Shown piece after piece: positions 1-10,897 of a DNA stretch of 64,000 nucleotides. The stretch is from Roridomyces roridus (taxonomy: Eukaryota > Basidiomycota > Agaricomycetes > Agaricales > Mycenaceae), in the NCBI GenBank assembly GCA_029378245.1, contig JARKIF010000009.1:930001-994000 (forward strand), in the 5' to 3' direction. Positions within the stretch are counted from its first letter, which is position 1. Each line of letters starts with the position of its first letter. The position numbers were made by a program, and so were the translations under genes. The notes under the pieces are model-generated. The model saw only the letters and a list, made by a program, of their open reading frames with translations. It made no database searches and was not told the DNA's origin.

Positions 1-1559
1 TTCTCGCTGAGAAGGGACTGACCCTGAAAATGGATGAGAGAAGGTGCGTAGTGTGTAGATGACACGCACCAAACCAAGCCATACCGGAAGTTGGTAGCTA
101 GAGAACGATGGACACCGTTACAAACGTCCTCAAGAGTAGCGCCCTTCCTCAGACAAATGGGGTCCGTGAGGTCTGGATGGGCTCCTCTTCAATGACTCGT
201 CAGAAGGAAGCAGATGATTAGAAGACAAATTTGAACCTCTTCTTGGTGTAGACCTTGACCAGATTTAGCTCGGCCCACATCCGTTCCACGAGGTAGTCCA
301 AGCTGTAGAGGTGTAAAGATGAGAAATGGGAAAGACCAGAGGACTCGACTTGAGGTTCTAGTAGAAAGGTCAACAATAACTAGGGTGGGATCTTGAAGGA
401 AATACCATCTCGCAGGAAATCACCACCGTGTTTCGGGATCGTGCCAATTTGTCCATTTGCTCCAGACTTATTGCGTCTATTTTGTTGTAGACATCTGCGA
501 GCCTGTCTGAGTGAAAGCGCCATCTTGCGATGAAATCTCCACGAACATAGGCATGGTATGTATTTTCTCGTGCCAATCAAGACGTCAATGAAGTCGTCCG
601 TTGTAATCTGGGATTTTTCAAATTGGGAACGTGGAGGAGAGAGGGTGGATTTACGTCTTCTCTGATCATAACATCGCAGTTGTGCAGCTTGTCTGGTGGG
701 AATGTTGAATCAAGGAGGAAAGGATAAGCAGGCGCATACAGCTCGCCAGGATCGTTCGAATGGTCTTTTCGTCCGTCTGAGTCAATTTGACCGTGGTATT
801 GAAAGTAATCTGAAGACCCGTTAACTTGTACTTGTGATAACTGCGGCAACCCACCCCTCCCGTTGTTCGTCGTTTGAATACAACGTCTGGCTTTTGCTTG
901 TTCAGTCGAATTCCGACGGCGTCCAATTCGATTTCCAAGAGTCGCCTCTGCTCGTCAGATTTGGTGGCATCGAGCATGACCACGATGAGATCCGCTGTTT
1001 TTGCTGTTGATACGACTTGTCGACCTCGTCCCCTCCCTTGACTTGCACCCTCGACAATTCCAGGCAGATCGAGCAGTTGAATGCGCGCTCCTTGGTATTC
1101 GATGACGCCGGGATTGCAGTTAATGTTCTGAGAGAGATGAGGAACGAGTAGATATACAGCCAGGTACTTGCGTGAATTCGTAAGAGGCTACTTCCGACGC
1201 CGTGTGCGTCAAGGTGCTCAAAAGTGTCTGTGACTTGGTCAGGGCTAGGCTCGGTCGCCGTGCAGCTTTAGAAAACCGACCGATTTGCCCACGGATGGGA
1301 AACCTATTAGTGCTACTCTCGCATCACCTAAATTCGTGGAGGTTACGGAGCGTTTGTCTGAGAGAGACTACGCGTTACCACTCTTTTGTACATCGAAGCC
1401 AACGCCCGCGGGACCCGATTTTGAGGCCGGTTCGAGCAATTGAGCGCGGTAGCGCGCGAGCTTTGCCTTCAAGAGGCCTAGATGGTATTCTGTAGCTTTA
1501 TTTTTCTGGGTCCTTGCCATCTCCTCCTCTATTTCTTTGATCTTTTCGACGACACCCAT
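1..1559 (-). CDS. RBG1: DRG1/Rbg1-type developmentally regulated GTPase, 3' end cut by the window
   Basis: Cytosolic OBG-family GTPase that in eukaryotes binds translating ribosomes with its DFRP/Tma46 partner. The ATG at 1559 starts [20 protein letters not shown], the family N terminus; in-frame codons further upstream are ignored. Then come the [12 protein letters not shown] helix, [12 protein letters not shown] before the P-loop, the G3 region (1020-1080, recognisable as [18 protein letters not shown]), and [20 protein letters not shown] at about 985. The G4 segment [17 protein letters not shown] lies near 500-440. An intron near 200-260 joins TKKR to [20 protein letters not shown], the start of the TGS domain. 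A further intron near 30-75 leaves only a few C-terminal codons inside the window. At least five introns. Divergent from the MAPKKK at 1790. Family assignment is secure; exact exon edges are by eye. Confidence 0.93.
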
Positions 1560-1669
1560 GTTGAAGGAGGATTGGGAGAGAGAGAGATTGTGTTGAAATG
1601 GATGTAGATCAAGCAAGCCTGTTCACCGCCACCTGAGATGGCTTAGATCAAGCGAGGTGCACCGCCACC

Positions 1670-1677
1670 TGACGTCA
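1670..1677. promoter_or_regulatory. Perfect CRE palindrome TGACGTCA between RBG1 and the MAPKKK
   Basis: The 8-bp palindrome TGACGTCA lies in the 230-bp divergent intergenic region, 111 bp before the RBG1 start and 113 bp before the MAPKKK start. In fungi this is the classic site of Atf1/Sko1-type bZIP factors, which act downstream of the stress MAPK cascade that the neighbouring kinase feeds. Binding is inferred from the motif and its position only. Confidence 0.45.
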
Positions 1678-1718
1678 ATTCCGACGTTCCGTCTTCGCGT
1701 TCTCTTCCTCATACGCGC

Positions 1719-1786
1719 CCTGCACCTTCACCACCAACGTCGACGGCGTGAACCTGCACCTTCACCACCAACTTCGACGGCGTGAA
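1719..1786 (+). repeat. 34-bp tandem duplication ending just before the MAPKKK start codon
   Basis: Two head-to-tail 34-bp units (1719-1752 and 1753-1786) differ at a single base. The second copy ends three bases before the ATG at 1790. Slightly upstream, 1604-1637 and 1643-1671 are a looser pair sharing GATCAAGC and CACCGCCACCTGA. Both look like recent local slippage or duplication in the 5' leader. Confidence 0.85.
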
Positions 1787-1789
1787 AAC

Positions 1790-4700
1790 ATGCGGCGGCA
1801 CTTGCCCACTCTCTATGCTCACGATGAAATCGAAGACATGGACGTCGAGGAGGAGGAGGAGGACTGGCAGATGGCCTCCCGGTCCAATTCATATTATCCC
1901 ACCACGCGCCCCGCCTCTGCTCGTACCAATTTGCGAACCGCCAAAGGTTTGTTGCCGTCCGAGATGCCTTCTCATTCCCAGATCGCGTACTCCCATTTTG
2001 TCAAGCGGTACAGATCGTCCCAGGAAGACCCCCGTAACGATCCCGACAACCATTACTTCCAGAGAGGTCTGGGTCAGCTGACCGACGCCGGGGACGACAG
2101 CGACGAGGAGGCTCATGGCGCATACAATGCCGCCGTTGATATCTCTGCGCTGGCCCTCGAGTCCGAGTCGAGTCACCCCGAGAACCAAGGGGAGAGAGAG
2201 CAATGGCGGGCCATGCTCGCTTCTGTTTTGGCCGGAGACGTGCTCAGGTCAGAGAAGACTCGAATACAGACCGTCCTCGAGTCGGCGACATCGGAGAGCG
2301 ACCAAATCCACAATGACATATGGATGGGCATACGGGCCAAGCTGCATGAAAGAACCGTCGAGGAGGAACGCAAGAAACTCGATGAGCGACGGCTACGTAC
2401 GGTCGATGTGGTCATCGACGACGTGCACAAATTTTGTCTTGCCAAAGACACGCCAATTGTGGAGGCCATGAAGCAGGTCGCTGCTCTCCTTCACCGACTG
2501 GACTTGGTGCAATCCCTATACCCTCATTTGAAAGCATTCTATGCAGATCGTCCAATTTGCAAAGAGGCCCCGTTCACGAATAGACGCGATGCTCTCATTA
2601 CCTGGTACACCATCCTTACCACTGTTGGCCACCAAATAAACCGGCTCCAGAGGTGGACTGGCAGCGAAACCCTCGACGTTAACCAACGGAACACCTCTGC
2701 AGAGATACCGATCGGCCCCGGTGCGGCGCGTCTGGCCAGATCGGACATTGCCGATGGCTCCAGCTTTGCGGAGCGTCTGTTGAAGGAGGAAACGATGCAG
2801 CGAATGTTCGAAAAGCGTTTTCTGGTCACGGTGCATTCGTTCATCGTCAAGGCGCATAAAGAGCAGTTGGCCTTGGCGCCACAGTTCAGAGAAATGAACC
2901 TCCCCACATTTGAGCACGAGCTCGTTCCTCTGATATCCTTCCCTACCCAACTTTCCCAAGCCGGTTTACGCCTTCGGCTGGAGTATGTAAAGAACCTCCA
3001 GAATCCCGAGGTCATTATCATTGACCAAATGACGGAGGACCTGAAAATCAGCATCGGCCTTGCGTGTCTGATGAAGCGTCAGTACGAAGCATTTTTGGAG
3101 CCACACCCCGATGGCAATTGGAACCTTCCTCGTTGCATCAGCGACGACTACGACACAACCATCCTCGATTCCATGAAGGTTTTCTTCAAACTGATACATT
3201 GGAAACTCAAGAGCGGGGCAAAGGGCATCTATTTCAAAGAGACGGACGTTTTGGAGGTGCAATGGGATACCTTCAATGATGTCAGTTTGACCGTTGCGAG
3301 AGGTTCTTGTATCATTGGAGAGGAGCTTTGGTGAGTCTGTCCGTTCAACTTGTTCTCACGTTAATTCGTTTGCAGTTCCACCACCAACAAACTGATGGTT
3401 CGAGTGACCAATTACTTTGACACTCAGGTGCAAGTACCGACTGGGAAGGAAATCCGTAGAGGCCACAAAAGATCCCCATTCGAAACACACGTCGAGTCCG
3501 GGAATAAAGAACAGATGACCAACGAGCAAATGATTGGCTGGTACGGCAAGATCCTCGACAGCGTTAGGCTACGATACAGGAAGTTGCAGCGCTTTGCTCG
3601 GTGAGCCTTACCCACTGGACAGACTTGGCGTATTCCTGACGACTGCAGAGAGCTCACCCACCGGTTCAGCAACGCTGCAGATTACGAGCTCGACAATGTG
3701 CCCATGGACAGCTTCATCCGTGCACTATCCGACAGCGGCCATTTCCTCGTTTATACCCGGTCGTACGAGGAAGATTCGACATATATAGTCGCATCTCACA
3801 CCCTTCGTGATCGACCAGACGATATCACTCGAATACTAACGGAGGCGTTTAATGTCGGCGAACTGATCAACGAGGACGGGAGCCGGGTGGTTGGGAGTAA
3901 AGCATACCTGACGGCCGAGGAGGAGGATGAGCCACAATACGTCTTGCTGCTCTCTCCTCTGTCCGCATTTCTATGGAGCGGCTATACCGAGGAGAGGCCC
4001 GATATTCCCAAGATTGCACTCGAGCCGAAGGATAATCACGTTCGGCTGATTGCCGATGGTCCACAACATCGGCTTGCGGCAGCCAAAGAGATGTTTATGG
4101 ATGTTTTCCTCCTCGAGGACGAAAACGGGGAGTTGGTCGAGCCCGAATTCACCCTCAAGTGCAGTACGGAACAGCTCGCCAACATTCCCAGCGTCAACCG
4201 CGAACTGCGCAAAATCGGACGCGCGACGACCCGGTTGGCCGAGTCGATTATCAACTCGGTGCACTATGTTCGCAATGCGCTCGCCGTATCCGATGGGTGT
4301 CAGGAGTTGCTGGAAAACTGGTATTCTTTCGCTGCGGAGCGCGGTCAGCATGCACAGAAATCCATGGAGCGGTCGGCTTTGGTTCGGTTCGACAGGGCCC
4401 TGATTAAACACGCCATATCTTGGGTGACCTTCATTTGTGACGATTGCGATCCAACAGATCGCAAAACTTTCAAATGGGCTGTCAATGCTCTGGAGTTCAC
4501 GTTCACGCGGATCAAACGGAGCATACAACACTTGCCGGAGGAGCAATTCCAGATGCTTCGCCACAAAGTGGCCAAGTGTATGACATTGTTGATACATCAT
4601 TTTGACATTCTGGGCGCCCGCTCGACAATCGAAGCCAAGGAGCGGGAACGACAAGCGGCCATGCTCAAGGCCCAGGTGTCAGAGGACTTGCCCGACGAAG

Positions 4701-6034
4701 AACTCTTTGACTATGATGACACATCCGGTAACCGCGGTTTCTGGGACAAGGTCAACAAGGCCGTATCGGAGCTCGAAGAGTCTCGATTGAACGCCATCGC
4801 TTCGGCACACAACCAAACGTTGGGTCGCGTTTTGGACAATTCCAAACTCGAGGACCGCACCTTGGTCTTCCTGGCGTCTGCGTCGTCCAATATCTCCATC
4901 CGATGGCAACAGGTCAAGTTCATCGGCGCTGGGGCCTTTGGGTCCGTGTATTCGGCGGTCAATCTCGACAACCTGACTGTGATGGCCGTCAAGGAGATCA
5001 AATTCCAAGAGCTTTCCGGGCTTCCCAATTTGTACGCGCAGATCAAGGACGAGCTGAGCGTTATGGAGCTTCTCCACCATCCCAATATCGTCGAATATTA
5101 TGGCATCGAAGTCCACCGCGACAAAGTCTATATATTCGAAGAATTTTGTCAAGGTGGCAGTTTAGCTGCTTTACTTGAACACGGCCGGATCGAGGACGAG
5201 AGTATCATCCAGATTTATACGATGCAGATGCTGGATGGTATCGAGTACCTCCATGCCCAGGGAATTGTTCACAGGGATATCAAACCCGACAGTGAGTCTA
5301 CATTCACTTCCTATCCCTCTTTTTAATGTCCTGCCAGATATTCTCCTCGACCACCGTGGTGTCATCAAGTTTGTTGATTTCGGCGCTGCCAAGATCCTCG
5401 CCAAAAATCAAAGAACGATACAACGAACTCGGCGCGGTCTGAACGATGTCAACGGAGCTGGGCCCGGCGTCCCTGGCAAGGGTGTTAACCAGAACAGTCT
5501 GACAGGAACTCCAATGTACATGTCTCCCGAGATCATCAAGAATGAGAAACGTGGACGACATGGCGCCATGGACATTTGGTCGTTGGGATGTGTAGTGCTC
5601 GAATTCGCCACGGGGAAGAAGCCATGGAGCAATCTTGATAACGAATGGTATGGTAGTGTTGACACTACTGCTCTCCAAACTGACCCACTCCCAGGGCGAT
5701 CATGTTCCATATCGGAGTCGCAACACAACACCCACCACTACCAGAACCTGGGCAGCTCAGCGATCTTGGGGTTGCCTTTATCAAGCAATGTCTTACGCTG
5801 GATCCAATGCGTCGGCCAACAGCGGAAGAACTGAAAGACGATATTTGGTTAAGCACGCTGCGCGCTACGTGGGCAACGTACGAGAACGGCGAAGGCGGGG
5901 GCGACGAGGACCCAGCCTTTGAGACATCTGCGATAGCCGCGGAAGCGGCGGCGTTACATGACGACGAGGTGGCAGATATCCTACGTGCCTCACCAGTGAC
6001 TCCCTCAACAACACCTTCAACTCCGGACGAGTAA
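1790..6034 (+). CDS. Ssk2/Ssk22/Wis4-type MAP kinase kinase kinase (HOG/stress pathway)
   Basis: Phosphorylates the Pbs2/Wis1-type MAPKK in the osmotic and oxidative stress cascade. Five exons (1790-3330, 3376-3600, 3649-5291, 5338-5647, 5695-6034) join in frame to 1,352 residues, close to the size of S. pombe Wis4. The ATG at 1790 (MRRHLPTLYAHDEIED) is chosen; an earlier in-frame GTG at 1748 is not a start. An acidic N terminus is followed by the long regulatory region typical of the family. The C-terminal kinase domain shows the glycine loop GAGAFGSVYS, the AVK lysine, the catalytic HRDIKPDN (split by intron 4), the DFG of VDFGAAK, and activation segment SLTGTPMYMSPE. The tail is acidic and Ser/Thr/Pro-rich. 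Regulated by its N terminus in known homologues; a CRE lies in its promoter. Confidence 0.95.
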
Positions 6035-6040
6035 TTTGTA

Positions 6041-7465
6041 AAGCATCAATTTGTATCAGTAGCGTCAATGATGGTTTGATCCGGCAGTCTGCCTTGCACA
6101 CCCACCATGCAAAAACTACGACACACGTTACGACGGGATCTGCCTCTGTTCCTCATCTTAAGACGTACCTGCCGTGCTTCACGCTCAGTGCACTCGAACC
6201 CGCTACTGCCTAAACCCGTCGACGACCTCCTCGCGCACTGTCACAAAGCAAAATGAGGCTTTGACCAAGCTCCTCGACAAACAAATCGATCAGCAGGATC
6301 GGAAAGACAAGCGCTTGCAGCGTTTATCTGAGCGCCTGGAAAAAACCCAGGACAATCTGACCACGTTCAGGAATGACATCCGCGATCTTATTGTACGATT
6401 GGATTAACCCTCTAGGCTCTCTGCCTTCTAATGCCCAGCCATAGCGAGAAAAAGCAGCCCTCCAAGCTGACATCGCACAGGCGAATAACGAATATGACAT
6501 TAGATCAGCCCTCGGTATGTCCTCATTCCAATTGGCTGCATTCACCCACTCACGAACAACAGAAATCGTCGCTGAAGCCTTCGAAACTCATGATAAGAAC
6601 AGGCAATATCCCGCCCGCTTGCCCCTCAACCCCGGTGTCCAGCGCATCCTGAGCACTGTGGCCGGCGGATATTTCGATGACCATGGTGGCACCCCCGTCG
6701 TCTTCGACGACGCTGTCAATGATATCGTCGAAGTCTTCTACATCAACGGCATCGCCTCCACTCTGAGTGTCAACAAAGCCACTCGTGGATTGTACAACCA
6801 TCTGAGTGCTGTGGTCCACGGCAGAGTGGCAGGGACCCTGGAAATTGGACCCAACTTGGGAAAACATACTAATGAATAAGTTGCAGCTGCTTTGTCCGTC
6901 ATTCTCTTCGCTCGGCGGAAGGGCATATGTCCGCTAGATGTCATTTTTTATAAAGGGGATGGTGTCAGGACCAAGTTATCGCAGATGTAACCTATTATCT
7001 TGTGTACTGTAATCTTGTACTTTTTCTTGTAGGCCGTCACAGTTGCTGCTTGTCCCGATGCTCTGAAGTATGTCACTTTTGATATTCGGTCCCATCACTC
7101 CTTCCCGATCTGGTAGTTTGATGTGGCGGTGTTTTCTGCAGCTTTCTGCCGCATACTCGGCTGACTTCAAACTCCGCTTGACAGCACCTCTCTCTCTTCC
7201 ACCATCGCGCGATTTTCTCCCCGCCCCATCGTCTTTCACGCTACCCGTACCGCGACGTCTGTCACCGCCATGTACTGCGCCGAAGACAAGAGCTCTCGCT
7301 GTGTCAAGAGGAGGGGTTAGTAAGTATGTGCACCTGGGTTTGATCCGGCAGCTGCCTTGCACACGGCATCGGAAAATTTCTACGCTGGCGAACACCGACA
7401 CCCTGCCGAAGCATTAATATTTGTGACATCATCAATGACGAATTTGATCCGGCAGTCTTGTGCGA
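6041..7465 (+). repeat. Three related copies of a TTTGATCCGGCAG-containing segment
   Basis: TTTGATCCGGCAG occurs exactly at 6075-6087, 7339-7351 and 7443-7455. The first and third copies share a longer context starting AAGCAT.AAT...GTCAATGA (6041-6087 and 7410-7455). The first and second share the downstream stretch TGCCTTGCACAC (6090-6101, 7353-7363). These segments precede the two paralogous genes at 6107 and 7565, so they look like copies of one promoter/5' region produced by the gene duplication. Confidence 0.75.
6107..6990 (+). pseudogene. Paralogue A of a lineage-specific coiled-coil protein, interrupted by a TAA
   Basis: I recognise no known domain. A coiled-coil stretch (NEALTKLLDKQIDQQDRKDK onward) runs in frame from about 6250. 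An intron at 6393-6444 joins RNDIRDLI to REKAALQADI, and a second at 6515-6562 joins IRSAL to EIVAEAFETHDKN. The frame stops at TAA 6877-6879. Translation past it continues with homology to the downstream paralogue (ALSVILFARRKGICPLDVIF against MLAIVFFAHRNHLCSPDVSF) to a second TAA at 6988-6990. The first TAA sits where the paralogue has CAG. An ATG at 6107 opens a basic peptide resembling a mitochondrial presequence, but it is out of frame with the coiled coil and I could not place the joining intron. Pseudogene, or truncated by about 37 codons. Confidence 0.6.
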
Positions 7466-7564
7466 CCCGGCCGCTGCTGCCGTTTGATGTCATTCTTTTA
7501 GTTCATTTCCGGATCGGGAAACCGTGATGCGTTCCAAAACTCGCTTCTCCTAACTTTCCTCATC
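6991..7564. other. Intergenic stretch between paralogues A and B; no gene seen
   Basis: An open frame at 7070-7417 encodes a low-complexity Ser/Pro/Arg-rich peptide with no recognisable domain, and it overlaps the duplicated TTTGATCCGGCAG copies. I treat the stretch as duplicated promoter and decayed DNA rather than a gene. Confidence 0.5.
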
Positions 7565-7593
7565 ATGAAAGTTCTACGCTGGCGAACACCGAC
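7378..7593 (+). repeat. Exact 22-bp direct repeat
   Basis: The 22 bases at 7378-7399 (beginning TTCTACGCTGGCG) recur exactly at 7572-7593. The second copy lies within the first codons of the candidate start of paralogue B (ATG at 7565). The first therefore looks like a displaced fragment of the same 5' end, in keeping with repeated local duplication. Confidence 0.85.
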
Positions 7594-8440
7594 GTTCTGG
7601 CATGTCACTCGGCCATCTTCACGTTTGATCCACTCTACCCCGCCGCCCCGACAGACAGTCGAACATGACCCTCACACGGCCCTATATTGTGGGAGATTCT
7701 GCGAAGCCAACTGTCGAACGAAGTGAAGCGGTACGACCGTATGGCGGAAAAATACTATAGTATGATGGAAAACTACTACCAAAGCAATGGACGGAACCAT
7801 GGCTATATTGTATGGAGTTTTTTTTTTGGGTAGTCTCCCCGAATGACCCTGGCAAACTTGAAGCACGAGATCACGTCTCTCAAGATGGACCTCGCGCGTG
7901 CGAAAAACAACTTGAATATACGGACCGCACTGGGTATTCCCTCATTCCTTCCTTCTGTGTTTGCATACCCATTCACATTCAACAGAACTCATATGCGATC
8001 ATTTCCGCGAACGGAACAAGATCAAACTCGCCGAAGAGCAAATCGACCTCGGTAAGGGACATCAAGCTGTTCTCACGGTGATTGTCGAGGGCAGGTTTGA
8101 CGAGCCCACTGCCCCACTGGGTCCCCGTCTATTTCGCGACGCCTGTGCTACCGTGATCGAGTCCTTATATCCAAGTGGAGCTGGCGAAGCACCAGTCTTG
8201 AAAGCTGTGGATAACCTCTATGAACATTTACAGAGCTCCGGATTGCGGCCGGCGTCCCAGCATTCATTTGGTGACTTGGAGTTGGACAAGACTCAGCACA
8301 CCACAGAGCAGATTGCAGTCATGCTTGCCATCGTGTTCTTTGCACATAGAAACCATCTATGTTCGCCAGATGTCAGTTTTGTCAACGGCAGTGGTGTTCA
8401 GACTTGCTTGTACCAATTGTACATAACTAGCTGGGCATGA
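7565..8440 (+). CDS. Paralogue B of the lineage-specific coiled-coil protein; 5' structure uncertain
   Basis: No known family recognised. The core reads MTLANLKHEITSLKMDLARA (from 7843), then an intron at 7934-7985 joins IRTAL to ELICDHFRERNK, and the frame runs to the stop at 8438-8440. The same intron position and IR(S/T)ALE context occur in paralogue A. Upstream, a heptad-like segment (EILRSQLSNEVKRYDRMAEK, from 7693) is in the same frame but separated by one TAG (7831-7833). A GT..AG segment of only 24 nt (7810-7833), exactly where paralogue A has a 52-nt intron, would remove it. ATG 7565 opens a basic, Ser-rich peptide resembling a mitochondrial presequence but in another frame, so another intron is needed. 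Function unknown. Confidence 0.5.
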
Positions 8441-8547
8441 TACTGATCCAGAACCTCCGGCCTACATTGCCAGTCTTCAATCGCATGAAAACACAGGGAT
8501 AACATTCAGCGTAAGCTACACTCCAAAAAAACAAGTATCAGAATAAA

Positions 8548-10897
8548 CTACTCAATCACCCAACGCTTCGAGTTGCCTATCGTGTTGCTCTCGCTATCAC
8601 GTCGGCTGTGGTTCGAGTCGCCCGAAGAATAGTCGTAATAACTATTCAAGCTACCGCCACCAAAGCTTTGGTCGCTGTCCCTCTTGTTGGGCATCGGCGT
8701 CATGTTGCTCCGATACGACGACTGAGTCGTGGTACGCGTCAGAGCAGCCATTGGCGGCGAGATGGGGGAAGAGCCGTTTGAGTTTGGTCGGCTCTCAAAA
8801 GGTTCCGCAGACGAGTTAAAGAAACGAGGGCCCAACCTGGGGCCTGGCTTGAACATCTGGGAAGGAACAGGCACCTCGGATCCAGATCCGAAAGTTGCTG
8901 AGAATGTAGGAACCGGCTTCTCGTTCGAGGGGAAGGCCACCTTTTCAATATCACCCGGACGGGTAATGGGCTCAAAGTCGTCACCAGGGAGCGATTCCTG
9001 TGCATTGACTACGGTGGCGGGTGAGCATTCAAAGTCAAGATAAGGGATCTTCCGCTTACGGTAACGAAGCAGCCCTTTGCCAAAGTTCATTCTGCACACG
9101 ATCCCCAGCACGAATGCTATCAATGTCAAGGCAACCGAGGCAGTGGATATGATGCCAAAGAATTGCCAAGTGGTATAGGTCCAGCGGAAGGTGGTCGACA
9201 AGAACATGACACCCCAACCAGCGAGATACAAGACGGACAGGCCGAGGAAGACGACCATGCCGAGTCTCATCTCACGCCGAACGGAGAACCAACCCTGCAT
9301 CTCGTGTTGAGTAACAATATGGAAGATTCGGGCATCTCGGCGTACCGTCATTAGCCAAGGAATCAAGAGCACCCCAGTGATGATGAACATGACCTGATAC
9401 AATGTGTGATACCACGCCAGACGTCCCACCAATCCATTAAACAGCTGGTCAAGGAAGAGGGACACGGTGGCGCCCATGAAGAACAGCGATAACTGGAGGG
9501 TGATCGAAAGGACCAGTACGAGCTTGTAGATGCGATTGATGGTCAAGGACGCGCCCACACGCTTGAATGTTTGCCAGCCGAACAACTGCGAAATGTTAAA
9601 TAGGCATGGATGTGAAAGGCGAGGGCATTGACCTTGACAAGTTTCCACGTCAACACGCAGGAGACGATCAGAGTCGCCACATTCAATGCCAGAAGTGGGA
9701 TCTCCAACCGAGAGCGGGACTCCCAATAGGTGGGAAGCAGGGAAGGCACCCCGGCACAAGCACCGTTTGTGATATAAGAATCGAAATCGTGGCGGAACAT
9801 GGCCGTGTTGAAGATCTGGTAGGCAGACCAGACCGTGGCAAGCACGTGGGTCAGCAGGGAGGCGATGATGTGAGGGATCGACTCGTTCAATAGAGCCACC
9901 ATCGACATGCCAAGGACCCAGAACTGGAATGCGATGAAAACAATGTCTTCCCGCTTGGTGTTGTCCAAGCTAGTTTCACGAGGTGAGGCAAGCGACGTGG
10001 ATGCAAATATCGAGACTCACACAGAAACCGGCCAGTTCAACGACCACATGCAACTCTTGGAGAGGAGCAGCGGATACTCGTGGTAGCCCAGCCCAGTGAT
10101 GTTCACCTGCGTCAAGTTGGTGTTGTCGATTATGCGAACCGACGCAATGGGCACCTAATAAAATATCAGGGGCCGAACATGTAAAGTGCGAAAACGTACC
10201 GAGCGTCTCAGGGCTGCCGGAGTTGCCGTAGGTGCGACTGCCACCTTGGTAACGACAACTTGGGTGACAGTGACAACAGCCACCGGCGCCTTGGATGATG
10301 CTGGATTGGCGGAGAAGAAGGAGAGGGCGGGAGTAGGGGCAGAGCTCGAGATGGGGACAACAGAGCTCCGAACGGGGACAACAGAGCTCGAAACGGGAAT
10401 AACAGAGCTTGAAGGCGTGGGGCTGGCAAGCAGGCTCGAAAGTAAACCGGAGGTCCCGTTGTCCATCGAAAACGCAGCGATGAGGTCGGCATCAAAGTTG
10501 CTGCCATTGTACGGGGCATTGTTGTGGTTGGCAGTGCCGTTGTAGACGACAATGCAGCCGTCCGTGTTCAGATTGGTGGGGACGGTGGCACACATGCGAA
10601 TCTCGGGGCGCTCGAGCGCGGGGAAGCTGTTGTTCGTGGCATGTCCTTTGAGAGCGATATCGTAAAGCAAGGCTGCTGCGGCGGCATTGATGGTAAATGC
10701 CTGCGTCTGCAATCCAAGCTGAAGACCAAAGTGGACCAGTGAGAAGATAACGTAGGCGGTGGTGAGTTTCGAAAAGGTGAGGCGATCCCACTGCGAACAG
10801 AGTGAGCGTCGTGAGATACTTTCATGTGTGTGTCGCGCACCACCAATTTGGTTTTTGCCGGGAGAGGGACGTGGACCCAGATGTCTTTAACGCGCAT
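8548..10897 (-). CDS. Uncharacterised multi-pass membrane protein with a Ser/Val-rich lumenal insert
   Basis: Start ATG 10897 (MRVKDIWVHVPLPAKTKLV); a 51-nt intron joins it to WDRLTFSKLTTAYVIFSLVH, the first hydrophobic segment. Next come a region with several N-glycosylation sequons (NTDG, NGTANHN) and an insert of near-repeats (SSVIPVS, SSVVPVR, SSVVPIS). After introns near 10150 and 9970-10020 there are about six more hydrophobic segments, for example IVFIAFQFWVLGMSMVALL, LVLSITLQLSLFFMG, VMFIITGVLLIPWLM and VALTLIAFVLGIVCRM. The C-terminal tail of roughly 160 residues is hydrophilic, Ser/Pro-rich and likely cytosolic. The seven-TM-like topology suggests a receptor or sensor-type membrane protein, but I recognise no family and assign no function. 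Confidence 0.8.

Noticed and set aside
1748..1789. Fourteen extra codons before the MAPKKK ATG
   Set aside because: The frame begins with GTG, and the codons belong to the 34-bp tandem repeat. The first ATG is at 1790.
7070..7417. 115-codon frame between the paralogues
   Set aside because: Low-complexity product overlapping duplicated promoter fragments; no domain or splice support.
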